Source: Micavibrio sp. UBA6147 (GTDB lineage: Bacteria > Pseudomonadota > Alphaproteobacteria > Micavibrionales > UBA1664). Taken from it: DNA of 64,000 nucleotides. Position 1 is the stretch's first letter. Each line of letters begins with the position of its first letter. Under the pieces are notes generated by a model, which saw only the letters and a list, made by a program, of their open reading frames with translations, searched no databases and had not been told where the DNA came from. The stretch lies in contig DIUX01000002.1 in NCBI GenBank assembly GCA_002423185.1, positions 1 through 64,000 on the forward strand. Reading direction: 5' to 3'. Position numbers and translations under genes: made by a program. Shown piece by piece: positions 15,511-24,590 of this stretch.

Positions 15511-17049
15511 ATGCCAGACACTCCGCCCCCAGACACTCCCCTCAATGGCTTGCCGGATTTGTTCGAGGATATGGCAGGGTTTTACGACGACCCGCTGGGC
15601 TTCGTGCTGTATGCCTATCCATGGGGGGAAGGAAGCCTTGCGGCGTTTGAAGGGCCGGATGAGTGGCAAAGGGATTATTTGTCCAATATGGGCAAAATCG
15701 TTAAGGCACGGGGATTTGACGGGGTCAATCCGGTCAGTGCCGTCCAAATGGCCGTGGCATCCGGTCATGGAATCGGCAAATCTGCGCTCGTGGCTTGGCT
15801 CGTCAACTGGATCATGTCGACAAGGCCGCATTGCAAAGGGATCGTCACGGCGAACACCGCACCGCAACTGGAAACCAAGACTTGGGCCGAAATCATCAAA
15901 TGGACCAAACGGTCAATAACGGCGCCATGGTTTGACTATACCACCAGCAAAGGATCGATGCGCCTGTATCACCGCGACCATAAGGAAAGCTGGCGGTGCG
16001 ATGCGATTACATGCCGTGAGGAGAATTCAGAGAGCTTCGCCGGACAACACGCCGCAAACTCAACACCGTTCTATATTTTTGACGAAGCCAGCGCGATTCC
16101 GAACGCAATTTGGGATGTCGCGGAAGGTGGGTTGACGGATGGTGAACCGATCTGGTGCGTGTTTGGCAACCCGACCCGCAACAGCGGACGATTCCATGAT
16201 TGCTTTCACCGCTTAAAGCACAGGTGGAACGGACGGCAAATTGACAGCCGCACATGCGCCCTCCCCAACAAGCAACAAATCAATGACTGGATGAGCGATT
16301 ATGGCGAAGACAGTGATTTCTTTAAAATACGGGTGCGCGGATTATTTCCGTCCAGCGCCCATTCCCAATTCATTGACACAGCCCTTGTCACACGCGCCAT
16401 GAATGCGGCGACGACCGCCCCTGAAGACCGTTATGCGCCATTAATCGTGGGTGTGGACGTTGCGCGATTTGGACAGGATCAAACCGTTATCGCTATCCGC
16501 AAAGGACTGGACGGGCGCTTTATCGCACCACTCAGCCTTAAGCACGCCGACACGATGCAAGTGGCCGCTCATGTGGCACGCATTGCGTGCGGCGAACACC
16601 CCACCATTCGCGGCGCAATCCCCGATGCCATCTTGATTGACGGAATCGGCATTGGCGCCGGCGTGGTTGACCGCCTGCGCCAGCTCGGCTTTCAGCACAT
16701 TATTGACGTCAACAGCGCCTCACAAGCAAGCGACAAGAGCTATGCCAATTTACGCGCCCATATGTACGGACGGTTTCGCCAATGGCTTATGGACGGCGGA
16801 ATCCTGCCGGATATGCCGGAGCTTTTGGGCGAGATGACGTTGATCGAATATGGCTTCGACAAGAGCAATCGCTTGCTGCTCGAAAGCAAGGATATGATCC
16901 GAAAACGGGGATTGGGATCGCCCGATATCGCCGATGCCTATGCCCTCACCTTCGCCGAGATGGTCGCCCCAAAATCGGCACAGCTTTTGACAGGCAGCCT
17001 TTCGCCATCAGCGTATCAACATGAATACGATATTTTTAAGGATGAATAA
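15511..17049 (+). CDS. Phage terminase large subunit
   Basis: 512 aa from the ATG at 15511, which has AGGA eight bases upstream; the longer open frame to 15376 is not needed. ATPase domain: Walker A SGHGIGKS (84-91) and Walker B FYIFDEAS (187-194, D191-E192). Nuclease domain: GVDVARFGQD with D316 as a likely metal ligand, and GSPDIADAYALTFA near the C-terminus. It should pump and cut DNA during head filling. Length and motifs are normal, so the gene looks intact. Confidence 0.93.
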   Translation: MPDTPPPDTPLNGLPDLFEDMAGFYDDPLGFVLYAYPWGEGSLAAFEGPDEWQRDYLSNMGKIVKARGFDGVNPVSAVQMAVASGHGIGKSALVAWLVNWIMSTRPHCKGIVTANTAPQLETKTWAEIIKWTKRSITAPWFDYTTSKGSMRLYHRDHKESWRCDAITCREENSESFAGQHAANSTPFYIFDEASAIPNAIWDVAEGGLTDGEPIWCVFGNPTRNSGRFHDCFHRLKHRWNGRQIDSRTCALPNKQQINDWMSDYGEDSDFFKIRVRGLFPSSAHSQFIDTALVTRAMNAATTAPEDRYAPLIVGVDVARFGQDQTVIAIRKGLDGRFIAPLSLKHADTMQVAAHVARIACGEHPTIRGAIPDAILIDGIGIGAGVVDRLRQLGFQHIIDVNSASQASDKSYANLRAHMYGRFRQWLMDGGILPDMPELLGEMTLIEYGFDKSNRLLLESKDMIRKRGLGSPDIADAYALTFAEMVAPKSAQLLTGSLSPSAYQHEYDIFKDE

Positions 17050-17071
17050 AAAGGGCGCCCGAAGACGCCCT
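17047..17071 (-). terminator. Terminator for the minus-strand gene
   Basis: AGGGCG / CGCCCT stem followed on the minus strand by a U run; it lies in the gap between the two convergent stops. Confidence 0.7.
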
Positions 17072-17094
17072 CATATTCATAAATGAAACCATTC

Positions 17095-17532
17095 TTAGCG
17101 GAATGTGCGCCCCTTTGAGCCATTTCCCCATAACGGGCGGGAGGATTTGGAAGAGGCAAGATATTGCACAACACCAGCCGCAGCCCCCAAAGCCAAAATC
17201 CCAGGGGCAGCCATTGCGCCGCCAGAGAAGATGACACCCGCCGCCGCCGCACCAAAGGCGGAGGTTGCGGTATAGGCCAAATTACGCCCCAAAGTTTTGA
17301 GCGGCGTTGAAGCCGTTTGCCGTAATTGCATGGATTGGTAATTATTCCAACCGATATAAGAGCCGATGAGCCCGCCAATCAAGAAACCGCCCCCTGGCAA
17401 ACCAGCCATTTGCAAGCCGAAGCCAATGGCTTGGGACGTGCCGAGCCATGTCAAAATACCCAGCGCAGCGTGGGTGACTTTGCCCGAGCGCAGATTGAAC
17501 AGATCAGATAATTTTTTACCGAAATTTTGCAT
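17095..17532 (-). CDS. Minus-strand hydrophobic cargo protein 1
   Basis: 145 aa with GGGAGAGG seven bases before ATG. About four hydrophobic segments, rich in Gly and Ala (FLIGGLIGSYIGW, AAAAGVIFSGGAMAA). A 'TASTPLKTLGRNLAYTAT' block recurs as 'LSTPLVVLRNASFLAS' in hydrophobic cargo protein 4, so these are distant duplicates. It is an inner-membrane protein of unknown role on the strand opposite to the late genes. Confidence 0.75.
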   Translation of the reverse strand: MQNFGKKLSDLFNLRSGKVTHAALGILTWLGTSQAIGFGLQMAGLPGGGFLIGGLIGSYIGWNNYQSMQLRQTASTPLKTLGRNLAYTATSAFGAAAAGVIFSGGAMAAPGILALGAAAGVVQYLASSKSSRPLWGNGSKGRTFR

Positions 17533-17591
17533 GTGAATGCCTCTCCCTTACTGTGTTTTATGTCGATTTATTATTATTGGCCATAGATTAT

Positions 17592-17625
17592 ACAAAATCA
17601 GGGGCGAGTCAATCAAACTCGCCCC
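17592..17625 (-). terminator. Terminator for hydrophobic cargo 2
   Basis: GGGGCGAGT / ACTCGCCCC perfect 9-bp stem; on the minus strand TGATTTTG follows. Confidence 0.65.
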
Positions 17626-17667
17626 TTCCTATAATGTCCAGATTAGGCATTACAGCCCTTATGGCGC

Positions 17668-18099
17668 TTAACGCATTGGGATCAAGCTCTTTGGCTTTTC
17701 TGCCGGTGCCGTTTTCGGCGCAGCTTGGGGATCTGTATCCCCCGCTTTTACGCCTGTTTTTTCAGTTGATTGATAGCGCGCAACCGCTTCGGCCGCACGG
17801 TCATGGAGCTTTACCACAGGATTGCTCAAACCATCATTCGCCTTTGCAACACCGCCGGTGAGGGCGCGTTCAGTGCGTACACCGTACCAAAGGCTGAGGC
17901 CACCGCCCAAAACCGCAGCGAAGGGCAATATCATGCCCGTTTGCATGATCGCAACCGTTGCAACGACCGCAGCAGCGGCGCGTGTCGCCAGCTTCGCCCC
18001 ATAGCCATAGCCGCCTGAAACTGCGCTGTCGAAATGGGATTTAAGCTTGAGCGAGAAATCTTTAACATCCGACCATAAGGTCGCTTTGGCTTCTGACAT
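17668..18099 (-). CDS. Minus-strand hydrophobic cargo protein 2
   Basis: 143 aa, GGGG about 7 bases before the start. A charged amphipathic N-terminus (about 35 aa) precedes two hydrophobic segments (RAAAAVVATVAIMQ, MILPFAAVLGGGLSLWYG). A soluble tail rich in Ala, Pro and Lys follows. Same general design as the three neighbouring minus-strand genes. Function unknown. Confidence 0.75.
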   Translation of the reverse strand: MSEAKATLWSDVKDFSLKLKSHFDSAVSGGYGYGAKLATRAAAAVVATVAIMQTGMILPFAAVLGGGLSLWYGVRTERALTGGVAKANDGLSNPVVKLHDRAAEAVARYQSTEKTGVKAGDTDPQAAPKTAPAEKPKSLIPMR

Positions 18100-18230
18100 G
18101 GTATACCCCTTTTTTATTCTTGATTATGACACGTTGTCACGTGGGATTATCCATAGCACAAAAACGGGGAATCCCGCAATAAGGATCGAAACGCCTCACA
18201 TAACGCCTTGCCTGCGCACACCGTAAAAGC

Positions 18231-18255
18231 AAAAAGCGCGTCGGTGAAGACGCGC
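18231..18255 (-). terminator. Terminator for hydrophobic cargo 3
   Basis: GCGCGTC / GACGCGC stem with U5 on the minus strand, 34 bases after the stop. Confidence 0.8.
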
Positions 18256-18288
18256 CTTGCGGTGGTTTTGCGATTTGTGTTATGCCGC

Positions 18289-18831
18289 CTAGGCTTTGCT
18301 GACAGGAACGGCGGTTCTCACACGTTTTGCCACGCCGTATTGACGCTCACTTTTGGCATCAACAACACGAATTCTTGTGTCTTCAGGCGCATTTCCAACA
18401 GTCACGGTAAAGCGACTGGCGAGGCTCCCGTCGACCGCTTTGCCGTTGACAGTGACCTCGTTGAGGACAACGTCGTCCGCGGAGCGGCTATAGCTGAGAG
18501 GGTTGTTCAGCTTTGCTATGGTTGCGGCGACGTCTGCCGATGTTTTTGGGGGAACACCGTTTTGGATCATGGCGGCAGTTGCATGCGCCATGACCGTTGC
18601 CATTGCGGCTTGCGAAATTCTGAGAGCCAATGCTTGCTCGTCGTTGCTCTGACGGGACATTGAATATTGCGAGATGGCGATAATACCACCAACAGCCAAT
18701 GCACCAATGCCTGTTCCCATGAACGTCGCAGCCGCCGCCATGGCCCCAAGGCCAACGCCGAATGCTGTGGTTGCTCTGAGGAACTCAGTGCTGAATTTTG
18801 TTCTTCCTTCTTCGTTGACAAGCTTTTCCAT
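18289..18831 (-). CDS. Minus-strand hydrophobic cargo protein 3
   Basis: 180 aa from ATG 18831 (GGGGG upstream). N-terminal charged helix, then two Gly/Ala-rich hydrophobic segments (FGVGLGAMAAAATFMGTGIG, read 30-60). A soluble C-terminal domain of about 100 aa contains a beta-rich part with VVLNEVTVNGKAVDGSLASR. Unlike the other three it has a sizeable soluble domain. Function unknown. Confidence 0.75.
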   Translation of the reverse strand: MEKLVNEEGRTKFSTEFLRATTAFGVGLGAMAAAATFMGTGIGALAVGGIIAISQYSMSRQSNDEQALALRISQAAMATVMAHATAAMIQNGVPPKTSADVAATIAKLNNPLSYSRSADDVVLNEVTVNGKAVDGSLASRFTVTVGNAPEDTRIRVVDAKSERQYGVAKRVRTAVPVSKA

Positions 18832-19111
18832 TGAACCCCCGAGCAATAATGAGTGAATACTTATAGTCTGGCTAGAAATGATTTTTACATAAAAACATTT
18901 AAAAAAGGATTAACGATTCTGTGTACGGCCTAAGTTATTGTTGATAAAAAGCAATTTCATATAGTAGCCACAAAAACAGCATGGATTTCACGCCTTGTTT
19001 TGGGGGCAGAATAAAAAGACGGCAACATGGCGAAATCCGGACGTCTATCATTATCGCATGCGCCGATTTTGACCCTTTAGGTGCCTATTTATGCACATAA
19101 CACCCATAAAA

Positions 19112-19135
19112 GATGAGCCGCAAATACTGCGGCTC
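19112..19135 (-). terminator. Terminator-like hairpin after hydrophobic cargo 4
   Basis: GAGCCGCA / TGCGGCTC with AATAC loop; a modest U-rich tail on the minus strand. The rest of the 355-base gap upstream of it (18832-19187) holds nothing recognisable. Confidence 0.6.
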
Positions 19136-19187
19136 GCCAAAATGGATTACTGTTGTGGATTACCGTCAAAAGCGATGATGGAGGGTT

Positions 19188-19727
19188 TTAGCGGGGTGAT
19201 ATGGTTTTGCTTTTGGCCTTGCCAGCCACTTGCCCCGTTTCTTTGGCGGGACCACGCCAACCAAGAGAGGCCGCGTTCAAAGCGGCGATGCCAAGACCAC
19301 ACGCAATCGCGACTGGTGTTGCAAGCCCGCCCGTTGCAACAGCCGCAGTGCCCACAGCAGCGGGACCCGCAGCCGACCCCATCGCCATTAAGCTGTAGCC
19401 CGCAACGGTTGCGCCGGTGAAACCGCTAGCCAAAAAGGATGCATTCCGCAGCACCACTAGCGGCGTTGAAAGCTTATTTTCACGCGTCATGGCGTTGTGG
19501 TTCCATATGGCGGCACCTAGCCCCAAGCCCAGAACCACACCATGCGCGACGCTCGCCCCGACAACGCCAGTCAAAATGGGTTGGAGCAATAATGTGCCCA
19601 ATACGACCGTACCGATCATGGTTGCCATGCCGATGCCGATGACCTTGGCATTAAAGAGCATAGAGAGGGAGGCCGATTTCAGCTTGCTCGCCAAGCCCGG
19701 TGATTTTGGTTTGAAGTTTGCTGGCAT
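19188..19727 (-). CDS. Minus-strand hydrophobic cargo protein 4
   Basis: 179 aa from the second ATG (MPANFKPKSPGLASK); an in-frame ATG at 19754 is possible but neither has a strong ribosome site. At least four hydrophobic segments rich in Gly/Ala, and the 'STPL..LRN' block shared with cargo protein 1. No enzyme or transporter motif. Confidence 0.7.
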   Translation of the reverse strand: MPANFKPKSPGLASKLKSASLSMLFNAKVIGIGMATMIGTVVLGTLLLQPILTGVVGASVAHGVVLGLGLGAAIWNHNAMTRENKLSTPLVVLRNASFLASGFTGATVAGYSLMAMGSAAGPAAVGTAAVATGGLATPVAIACGLGIAALNAASLGWRGPAKETGQVAGKAKSKTISPR

Positions 19728-19857
19728 GGTGTTGTCTTGCCCCGTTCTGATCATGGTTATATTTCATAAGTCAATGGACGCTAGCCCCCCTCACCCGCTT
19801 TTGTCAAATTTTTGATTCCCGACACCATTCCCATCACTTGCATCAAGGAGATATATT

Positions 19858-20079
19858 ATGTGCGTTCCGATCATCAGCGCCCCCAAAGCCCCCGCCATTC
19901 CAGAACCGCCCAAAGTCATTGAACCGCCCAAGCCGATTGATATTGACATTAAAAAGGCGCGGGATGATGAACGCCGCCGCGCCCGCGCTAGCTTCGGCCA
20001 GCAACGCACCATCCTGACCAGTGGCAACGGCCTTGGGTACGCCCCAAGCACAGCCAAGAAATCCTTGCTGGGTGAATAG
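19858..20079 (+). CDS. Small phage protein preceding the portal
   Basis: 73 aa with AAGGAG before ATG. MCVPIISAPKAPAIPEPPK is Pro-rich; the rest is a charged helix (KKARDDERRRARASFG) and a short end with RTILTSGNG and KKSLLGE. Small proteins of this layout precede the portal gene in many podophages. Virion or assembly role unknown. Confidence 0.75.
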   Translation: MCVPIISAPKAPAIPEPPKVIEPPKPIDIDIKKARDDERRRARASFGQQRTILTSGNGLGYAPSTAKKSLLGE

Positions 20080-20154
20080 CGCGGCATTGTTTGCATTGAG
20101 CTGCACAGCCTCGCCCGCCCTTTTATAAACAGTTTACAGACACCGGAGTCCGCT

Positions 20155-21732
20155 ATGCCCCCTTCTTCCCCCATCACCACTGGCACAATCAAGAATAAAC
20201 AATATTACCTGCAACGCTTGCAGCAGATGAACACAGAGCGCGAGCCTTATTTCAAGCTGTGGCGGGAATTATCGGATTATATTCGCCCCGACCGTGGACG
20301 ATTTTTACAATCCGGACAAAAAAAAGCGACATTGCTGTCCAAAAAAATCCTCGACAGCACAGGCACGCTCGCGGTGCGTTCCTTGGCATCCGGCATGATG
20401 GCGGGGATTACATCGCCCGCCCGCCCTTGGTTCAAATTAGAGCCAACGGATCAAAGCCTGAAACAATCGCCCGTGTTGAGCCGATGGATCAAGGAGATTG
20501 AAAAAAACATGATGGACGTGTTTGCGCGGTCAAACCTGTATAACGCCCTGCACACACTCTACGGTGAATTGGTAATTTTCGGTACCGCCGTGATGATTAT
20601 CGACAATGACGCACAGGATGTACTCCGCGCCTATCCCCTCACCGCCGGTGAATATTATCTCGGCATGAATGGGCGGCAGGAGGTTGACACATTGTACCGC
20701 GAAATGACCATGACGGCGGCGCAGGCGGTCGATCAATTCGGCAAAGAGACTTTGTCGCGCGATGTGCTGGACATGCTGGAGAGCGGCAAGGACAGCGCCA
20801 ATATTGTGTTTGTGCATGTGATTGAACCCAACCCCGATGCCAAACCCAATATGATGGATGTCGACCACATGCCGTTCCGCAGCATCATTTTCGAAAAAAA
20901 CGGTCAAGAAGACCGGTTCACAAGAATCTCAGGATACCGCGAATTTCCCGCCCTTTGCCCGCGTTGGTCATTAACCGGCAATGAAATTTACGGATTTTCA
21001 CCCGGGATGGAGGCCTTACCCGATATCAAACAGCTTCAGCACGAACAACGCAAGAAAGGCCAAGCGATTGACAAAAAAGTATCGCCGCCCCTGCAAGCCC
21101 CGACCACGATGAAGCAATCCGCCGTGAACGGCCTCCCCGGCGGGGTGACGTTTTATGACGAAACGCGCCAGCAAAACGGCATTCGCCCGACCTATGAGGT
21201 GACGCTGAGCCTGTCCGAACTCGCCGCCGATATTCAGGAGGTTCAACGCCGCATCGGACGGATTTTCTATGAAGATTTGTTCTTGATGATCGCCGGCAAC
21301 GGCGATAAATCCATGACAGCACGGGAGGTTGAGGAACGACACGAAGAAAAAATGCTGATGCTCGGCCCCGTGCTGGAGCGCCTGCACAACGAATTGCTTG
21401 ATCCATTGATCCAGCGCGGATTTGCCGTGATGAAACGCGCCGGAATTTTACCGCCACCGCCCGCTGGCTTTGAAAACACCGACATCAAAGTGGAATATGT
21501 GTCGCTTATGGCACAGGCGCAACGATCCGTGGACACATTCAAAGTTGAACGCTTTATCGACTTTATGCAGCGTGCCATGGTTTTGCAGCCTGACCTCGCC
21601 ACCACGATTGACCTGAGCGACACTGTGACCGAAGTTGCGGGATTAATGGGGGTTCGGCAATCGGTGATGGGCGGCCACAGACAAGAGGACGATCCCTTCA
21701 TCGAGCTTGCCGCTTTACAGACGCCGCAATAA
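20155..21732 (+). CDS. Portal (head-to-tail connector) protein, podovirus type
   Basis: 525 aa, close to the T7 gp8-family length. The N-terminus with EPYFKLWRELSDYIRPDRGR is typical of the Head-tail_con family, as are LDSTGTLAVRSLASGMMAG and the SPARPWFKL segment. It forms the dodecameric ring through which DNA is packed and ejected. It follows the small Pro-rich gene and precedes the Bbp19-like gene, as expected. Appears intact. Confidence 0.92.
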   Translation: MPPSSPITTGTIKNKQYYLQRLQQMNTEREPYFKLWRELSDYIRPDRGRFLQSGQKKATLLSKKILDSTGTLAVRSLASGMMAGITSPARPWFKLEPTDQSLKQSPVLSRWIKEIEKNMMDVFARSNLYNALHTLYGELVIFGTAVMIIDNDAQDVLRAYPLTAGEYYLGMNGRQEVDTLYREMTMTAAQAVDQFGKETLSRDVLDMLESGKDSANIVFVHVIEPNPDAKPNMMDVDHMPFRSIIFEKNGQEDRFTRISGYREFPALCPRWSLTGNEIYGFSPGMEALPDIKQLQHEQRKKGQAIDKKVSPPLQAPTTMKQSAVNGLPGGVTFYDETRQQNGIRPTYEVTLSLSELAADIQEVQRRIGRIFYEDLFLMIAGNGDKSMTAREVEERHEEKMLMLGPVLERLHNELLDPLIQRGFAVMKRAGILPPPPAGFENTDIKVEYVSLMAQAQRSVDTFKVERFIDFMQRAMVLQPDLATTIDLSDTVTEVAGLMGVRQSVMGGHRQEDDPFIELAALQTPQ

Positions 21733-21814
21733 GCCTTTCAGGGCAAGAGCCGTTGATGATCACGGCTTTTGTCCATAATGAACAATTTGACCAACACCCT
21801 GCAAGGACCCCGTG

Positions 21815-22099
21815 ATGCCAGACAACAAAAACCATCCCGACAGCACAGGCAGCTTTGAGCAGCGCGGAAGCGACCTTCGCAGCGTATTATCGACACCGCA
21901 AGGCCGCCGCTGTCTTTGGACGATGATGAATGATTTCGGATTATACGCCACGTCATTTCACGCCGACAATGCGCATATAACAGCCTATCGCGAAGGACTG
22001 CGCCAAGCCGCATTAAGCATTTTACGCGATGCGCAAGAATACTGCCCCGCCTTATTCCGCCTTATGATGGACGAGAATGTTTATAGCTCTAAAACTTGA
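21815..22099 (+). CDS. Bbp19-like phage protein
   Basis: 94 aa from ATG 21815 (AAGGA 7 nt before; the GTG three bases earlier is too close). The run GRRCLWTMMNDFGLYATSF, then AYREGLRQAALSIL and CPALFRLMM, matches the pattern of Bordetella phage Bbp19-type proteins lying between portal and scaffold. Function in the virion not established. Confidence 0.75.
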   Translation: MPDNKNHPDSTGSFEQRGSDLRSVLSTPQGRRCLWTMMNDFGLYATSFHADNAHITAYREGLRQAALSILRDAQEYCPALFRLMMDENVYSSKT

Positions 22100-22176
22100 C
22101 TCGCCCCAGCAACATCATTATGAAAAAATATACGCATAATTTTTATAATGAAAAAACACCGCAGGGCAGCGAGATT

Positions 22177-23697
22177 ATGGCAGACAAAGAAGAAGACAAA
22201 AAAGAAATCGTCGACCAAAAAAACCGCGCAAAAAAAATGAAGCAAGCCTTCATTGCCGCAGCCGTCGCGGCGGCAGGAGTTGGCGGCTATACCACTTATA
22301 ACGAAGTGTTTGCACCCGCGATTGGTTGGGACGCCGTTCAAAACGGCGAGATTGATTCCGCCATCGCATATTTGCCCTATATCGAAGAAGGGCGCGACAT
22401 GCGCCATTACACCGATGAAATTTTCCGCTATTTCGAAAGACGGGTTGTGGCCATTCCGCAAGCGCAATTATCCGCATTGCTGGAACAAACAACATCCATC
22501 GACCATCACGCGCGCATGTTACAGCACAGCGTCCGCGTCAATGACAGCGCCAGCGTGCGCTTTATCCTAGAGAACAGCCCATTCGCGGACGAAATAAGCA
22601 ACAGTGCCTATACCGGATCATTCGGCTATGCGGGCCGATTAGACGTTTTACAGGCTATACACGCGCATCGCCCCCTCAGTGACGAGGTTGTTGCCGACAC
22701 GTTCTTGAAAGCCGCCATCGGCAATCATTTGAATGTCCTTGAATGGTTGAATGAAACCTTCACCGTTGACACGACACGAACGGCTGAGGCCTACCCATAT
22801 TTCTTTCTCAGCCAAGGGATTGCCCTGAGGAACGACGGACAAGGTGAGATCAGCATAGGTCTGCGCGATAGATACAGCAGCACCAGTAATGCCGAGTACA
22901 TGGAAAGGCGCACACAAACGCGCGAATATTTGTTGCCTATGCTTACCCTGAGCAACAGCAACATCGTCGAAAGAGTGGCGCGAAATATTGAATACTTTGA
23001 CGCAGAAGGTCTTGATATTTTGATCGGCGAGCGGGATTTTTCCGACGAAGAACAGCGTCGGCTTTTGCTCGCTTCGCTTGAGAAACCCGATCTGTTTGAA
23101 TATTTCAGTAACCGCTACACCTATGCAGAAGCCGACTATCAAAGGGCTTTGGAGGTGTATATAGAAACGAACCGGCGTAACCCTGAGATCTTAGGCAAAA
23201 TTTTGGCCGTCTACACGCCCGATTCACAGTATATTGAGAGCGTCTTCTTAGCCGCACACCAGCGCGGAGAAAACAGCCTTATTAACCAACTTGGCGGGCA
23301 TTTTGACGTACCGGACGCCATTGGCCATGATGTTTTCTTAACCGCAGTCCGAAACGGACGGATTTCCGACGCGATGCGTGCCTTGGCAAATATTGATGAT
23401 ATTGACGTGAAAACAGAGGCTTTCTTGATTGCCGCGCAAAGAGGCCATATTGATATGTTGTGGTCGTTCCAGCAATTCGGCATGGAGATTGCGCCGGATG
23501 CGCCGCAAAGAGCCTTTCTCGCCGCCCTTGAAGAGCGCGAATACGACACCATGCTGCATTTGAACGAGCGTTATACCATCCCGCAAGAAACCATCACCCA
23601 AACTATTCAATTGCTGGTCTTTGACGGAAATATACGCATGGCAAGACAGCTTGAGCGCCTTCCCGCCGCGCCAAGCCCGCAAACACCGCGCCCATAA
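22177..23697 (+). CDS. Membrane-anchored ankyrin-like repeat protein in the prophage
   Basis: 506 aa from the ATG giving MADKEEDKKEIVDQ (AGGGCAGCGAG upstream); an ATG at 22096 is also in frame. A Lys-rich N-terminus is followed by one hydrophobic segment (about 24-38, AFIAAAVAAAGVGGY). Then come about 440 residues of helical repeats. Units such as HDVFLTAVRNGRISDAM and EAFLIAAQRGHIDMLWSF have the ankyrin-like 'A(A)xxGxxxxL' spacing. Not a known morphogenesis protein; sits between Bbp19-like and scaffold genes. Its N-terminus resembles the MADK start of the host array. Confidence 0.75.
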   Translation: MADKEEDKKEIVDQKNRAKKMKQAFIAAAVAAAGVGGYTTYNEVFAPAIGWDAVQNGEIDSAIAYLPYIEEGRDMRHYTDEIFRYFERRVVAIPQAQLSALLEQTTSIDHHARMLQHSVRVNDSASVRFILENSPFADEISNSAYTGSFGYAGRLDVLQAIHAHRPLSDEVVADTFLKAAIGNHLNVLEWLNETFTVDTTRTAEAYPYFFLSQGIALRNDGQGEISIGLRDRYSSTSNAEYMERRTQTREYLLPMLTLSNSNIVERVARNIEYFDAEGLDILIGERDFSDEEQRRLLLASLEKPDLFEYFSNRYTYAEADYQRALEVYIETNRRNPEILGKILAVYTPDSQYIESVFLAAHQRGENSLINQLGGHFDVPDAIGHDVFLTAVRNGRISDAMRALANIDDIDVKTEAFLIAAQRGHIDMLWSFQQFGMEIAPDAPQRAFLAALEEREYDTMLHLNERYTIPQETITQTIQLLVFDGNIRMARQLERLPAAPSPQTPRP

Positions 23698-23738
23698 ACG
23701 ACAACACACCATTCGATAAACAGAGCATCACCGCTGCA

Positions 23739-23762
23739 CCCCCGTCATTGACGGGGGTTTTT
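23739..23762 (+). terminator. Rho-independent terminator
   Basis: CCCCCGTC / GACGGGGG with a 3-nt loop and five T. It ends the transcript of the repeat protein, so the following scaffold gene needs read-through or its own promoter. Confidence 0.9.
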
Positions 23763-23807
23763 GCATTGTCGCGGCGCAAACCTATCAACGTGCAACAGGA
23801 GCATAGC

Positions 23808-24488
23808 ATGACACAAGACCATAACACCGCCCTCACCACCGCCCTCACCGCCGACCAAGCGCCGCAAGCACAGGACGCACCCGCGCCAAAGCCGCGCGCA
23901 GACATCTTGTATAATCAAAAAGCCCTCGGCACAGAGTCGCAGCAAAAAATAATGGCGGACACCGCCGACAAAAGCGACAACATCCCAGCACAGATTGAAC
24001 CACATGATAAAGCAACGATAACGGAGCAAGAAGATGCAGCCTTTACCATTCCACAAGATGTCGCGATTGACGAAGCCGCGCTTGAAGCGTTTAAACCACT
24101 CGCCAAAGAGCTTGGCCTGAGCAACGAAAACGCACAAAAATTGATTGATCTCGCCGTGAACATGCATATGCGCGCCAAGTCCGATATTACGCGCGACGAC
24201 AGCACCCAAAACAAAGAATGGGTCGAACAGGCGAATAATGACGCGGAATTTGGCGGAGCGCATTTTCAAGCACACGTCGCCACGGCGCAAAAAGCCCTCA
24301 ACCATTTCGCCAGTCCGGCCTTGATCGGATTGCTCGACCATTCCGGCCTAGGCAATCACCCCGAAATGATCCGCCTATTCTTTAAAATCGGCCAATCCAT
24401 CAGCGAAGACCGATTCCTGAGCGCGAACGCACAAGGCGGCGCCCCGAAATCCCTTGCCGAGATTTTATACGGCAGCACATCCGAATAA
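23808..24488 (+). CDS. Phage scaffold-like protein
   Basis: 226 aa from the ATG with AGGAG seven bases before. The first 80 residues are disordered (Ala, Gln, Pro, Asp). Then FKPLAKELGLSNENAQKLID and the block from GGAHFQAHVATAQKALNHFA to LLDHSGLGNHPEMIRLFFKI follow. These blocks are characteristic of the protein encoded just before the capsid in BPP-1-like podophages, a likely scaffold for prohead assembly. Confidence 0.85.
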   Translation: MTQDHNTALTTALTADQAPQAQDAPAPKPRADILYNQKALGTESQQKIMADTADKSDNIPAQIEPHDKATITEQEDAAFTIPQDVAIDEAALEAFKPLAKELGLSNENAQKLIDLAVNMHMRAKSDITRDDSTQNKEWVEQANNDAEFGGAHFQAHVATAQKALNHFASPALIGLLDHSGLGNHPEMIRLFFKIGQSISEDRFLSANAQGGAPKSLAEILYGSTSE

Positions 24489-24590
24489 AACGCACAATTT
24501 TACAAACACGGTGAGGCGGCTTCGGTCGCTTCGCCGCGCTCTTGCCTTTTCTTTTTTACTTTCACCCCACCCCTAACCGAGAGGTCAACT

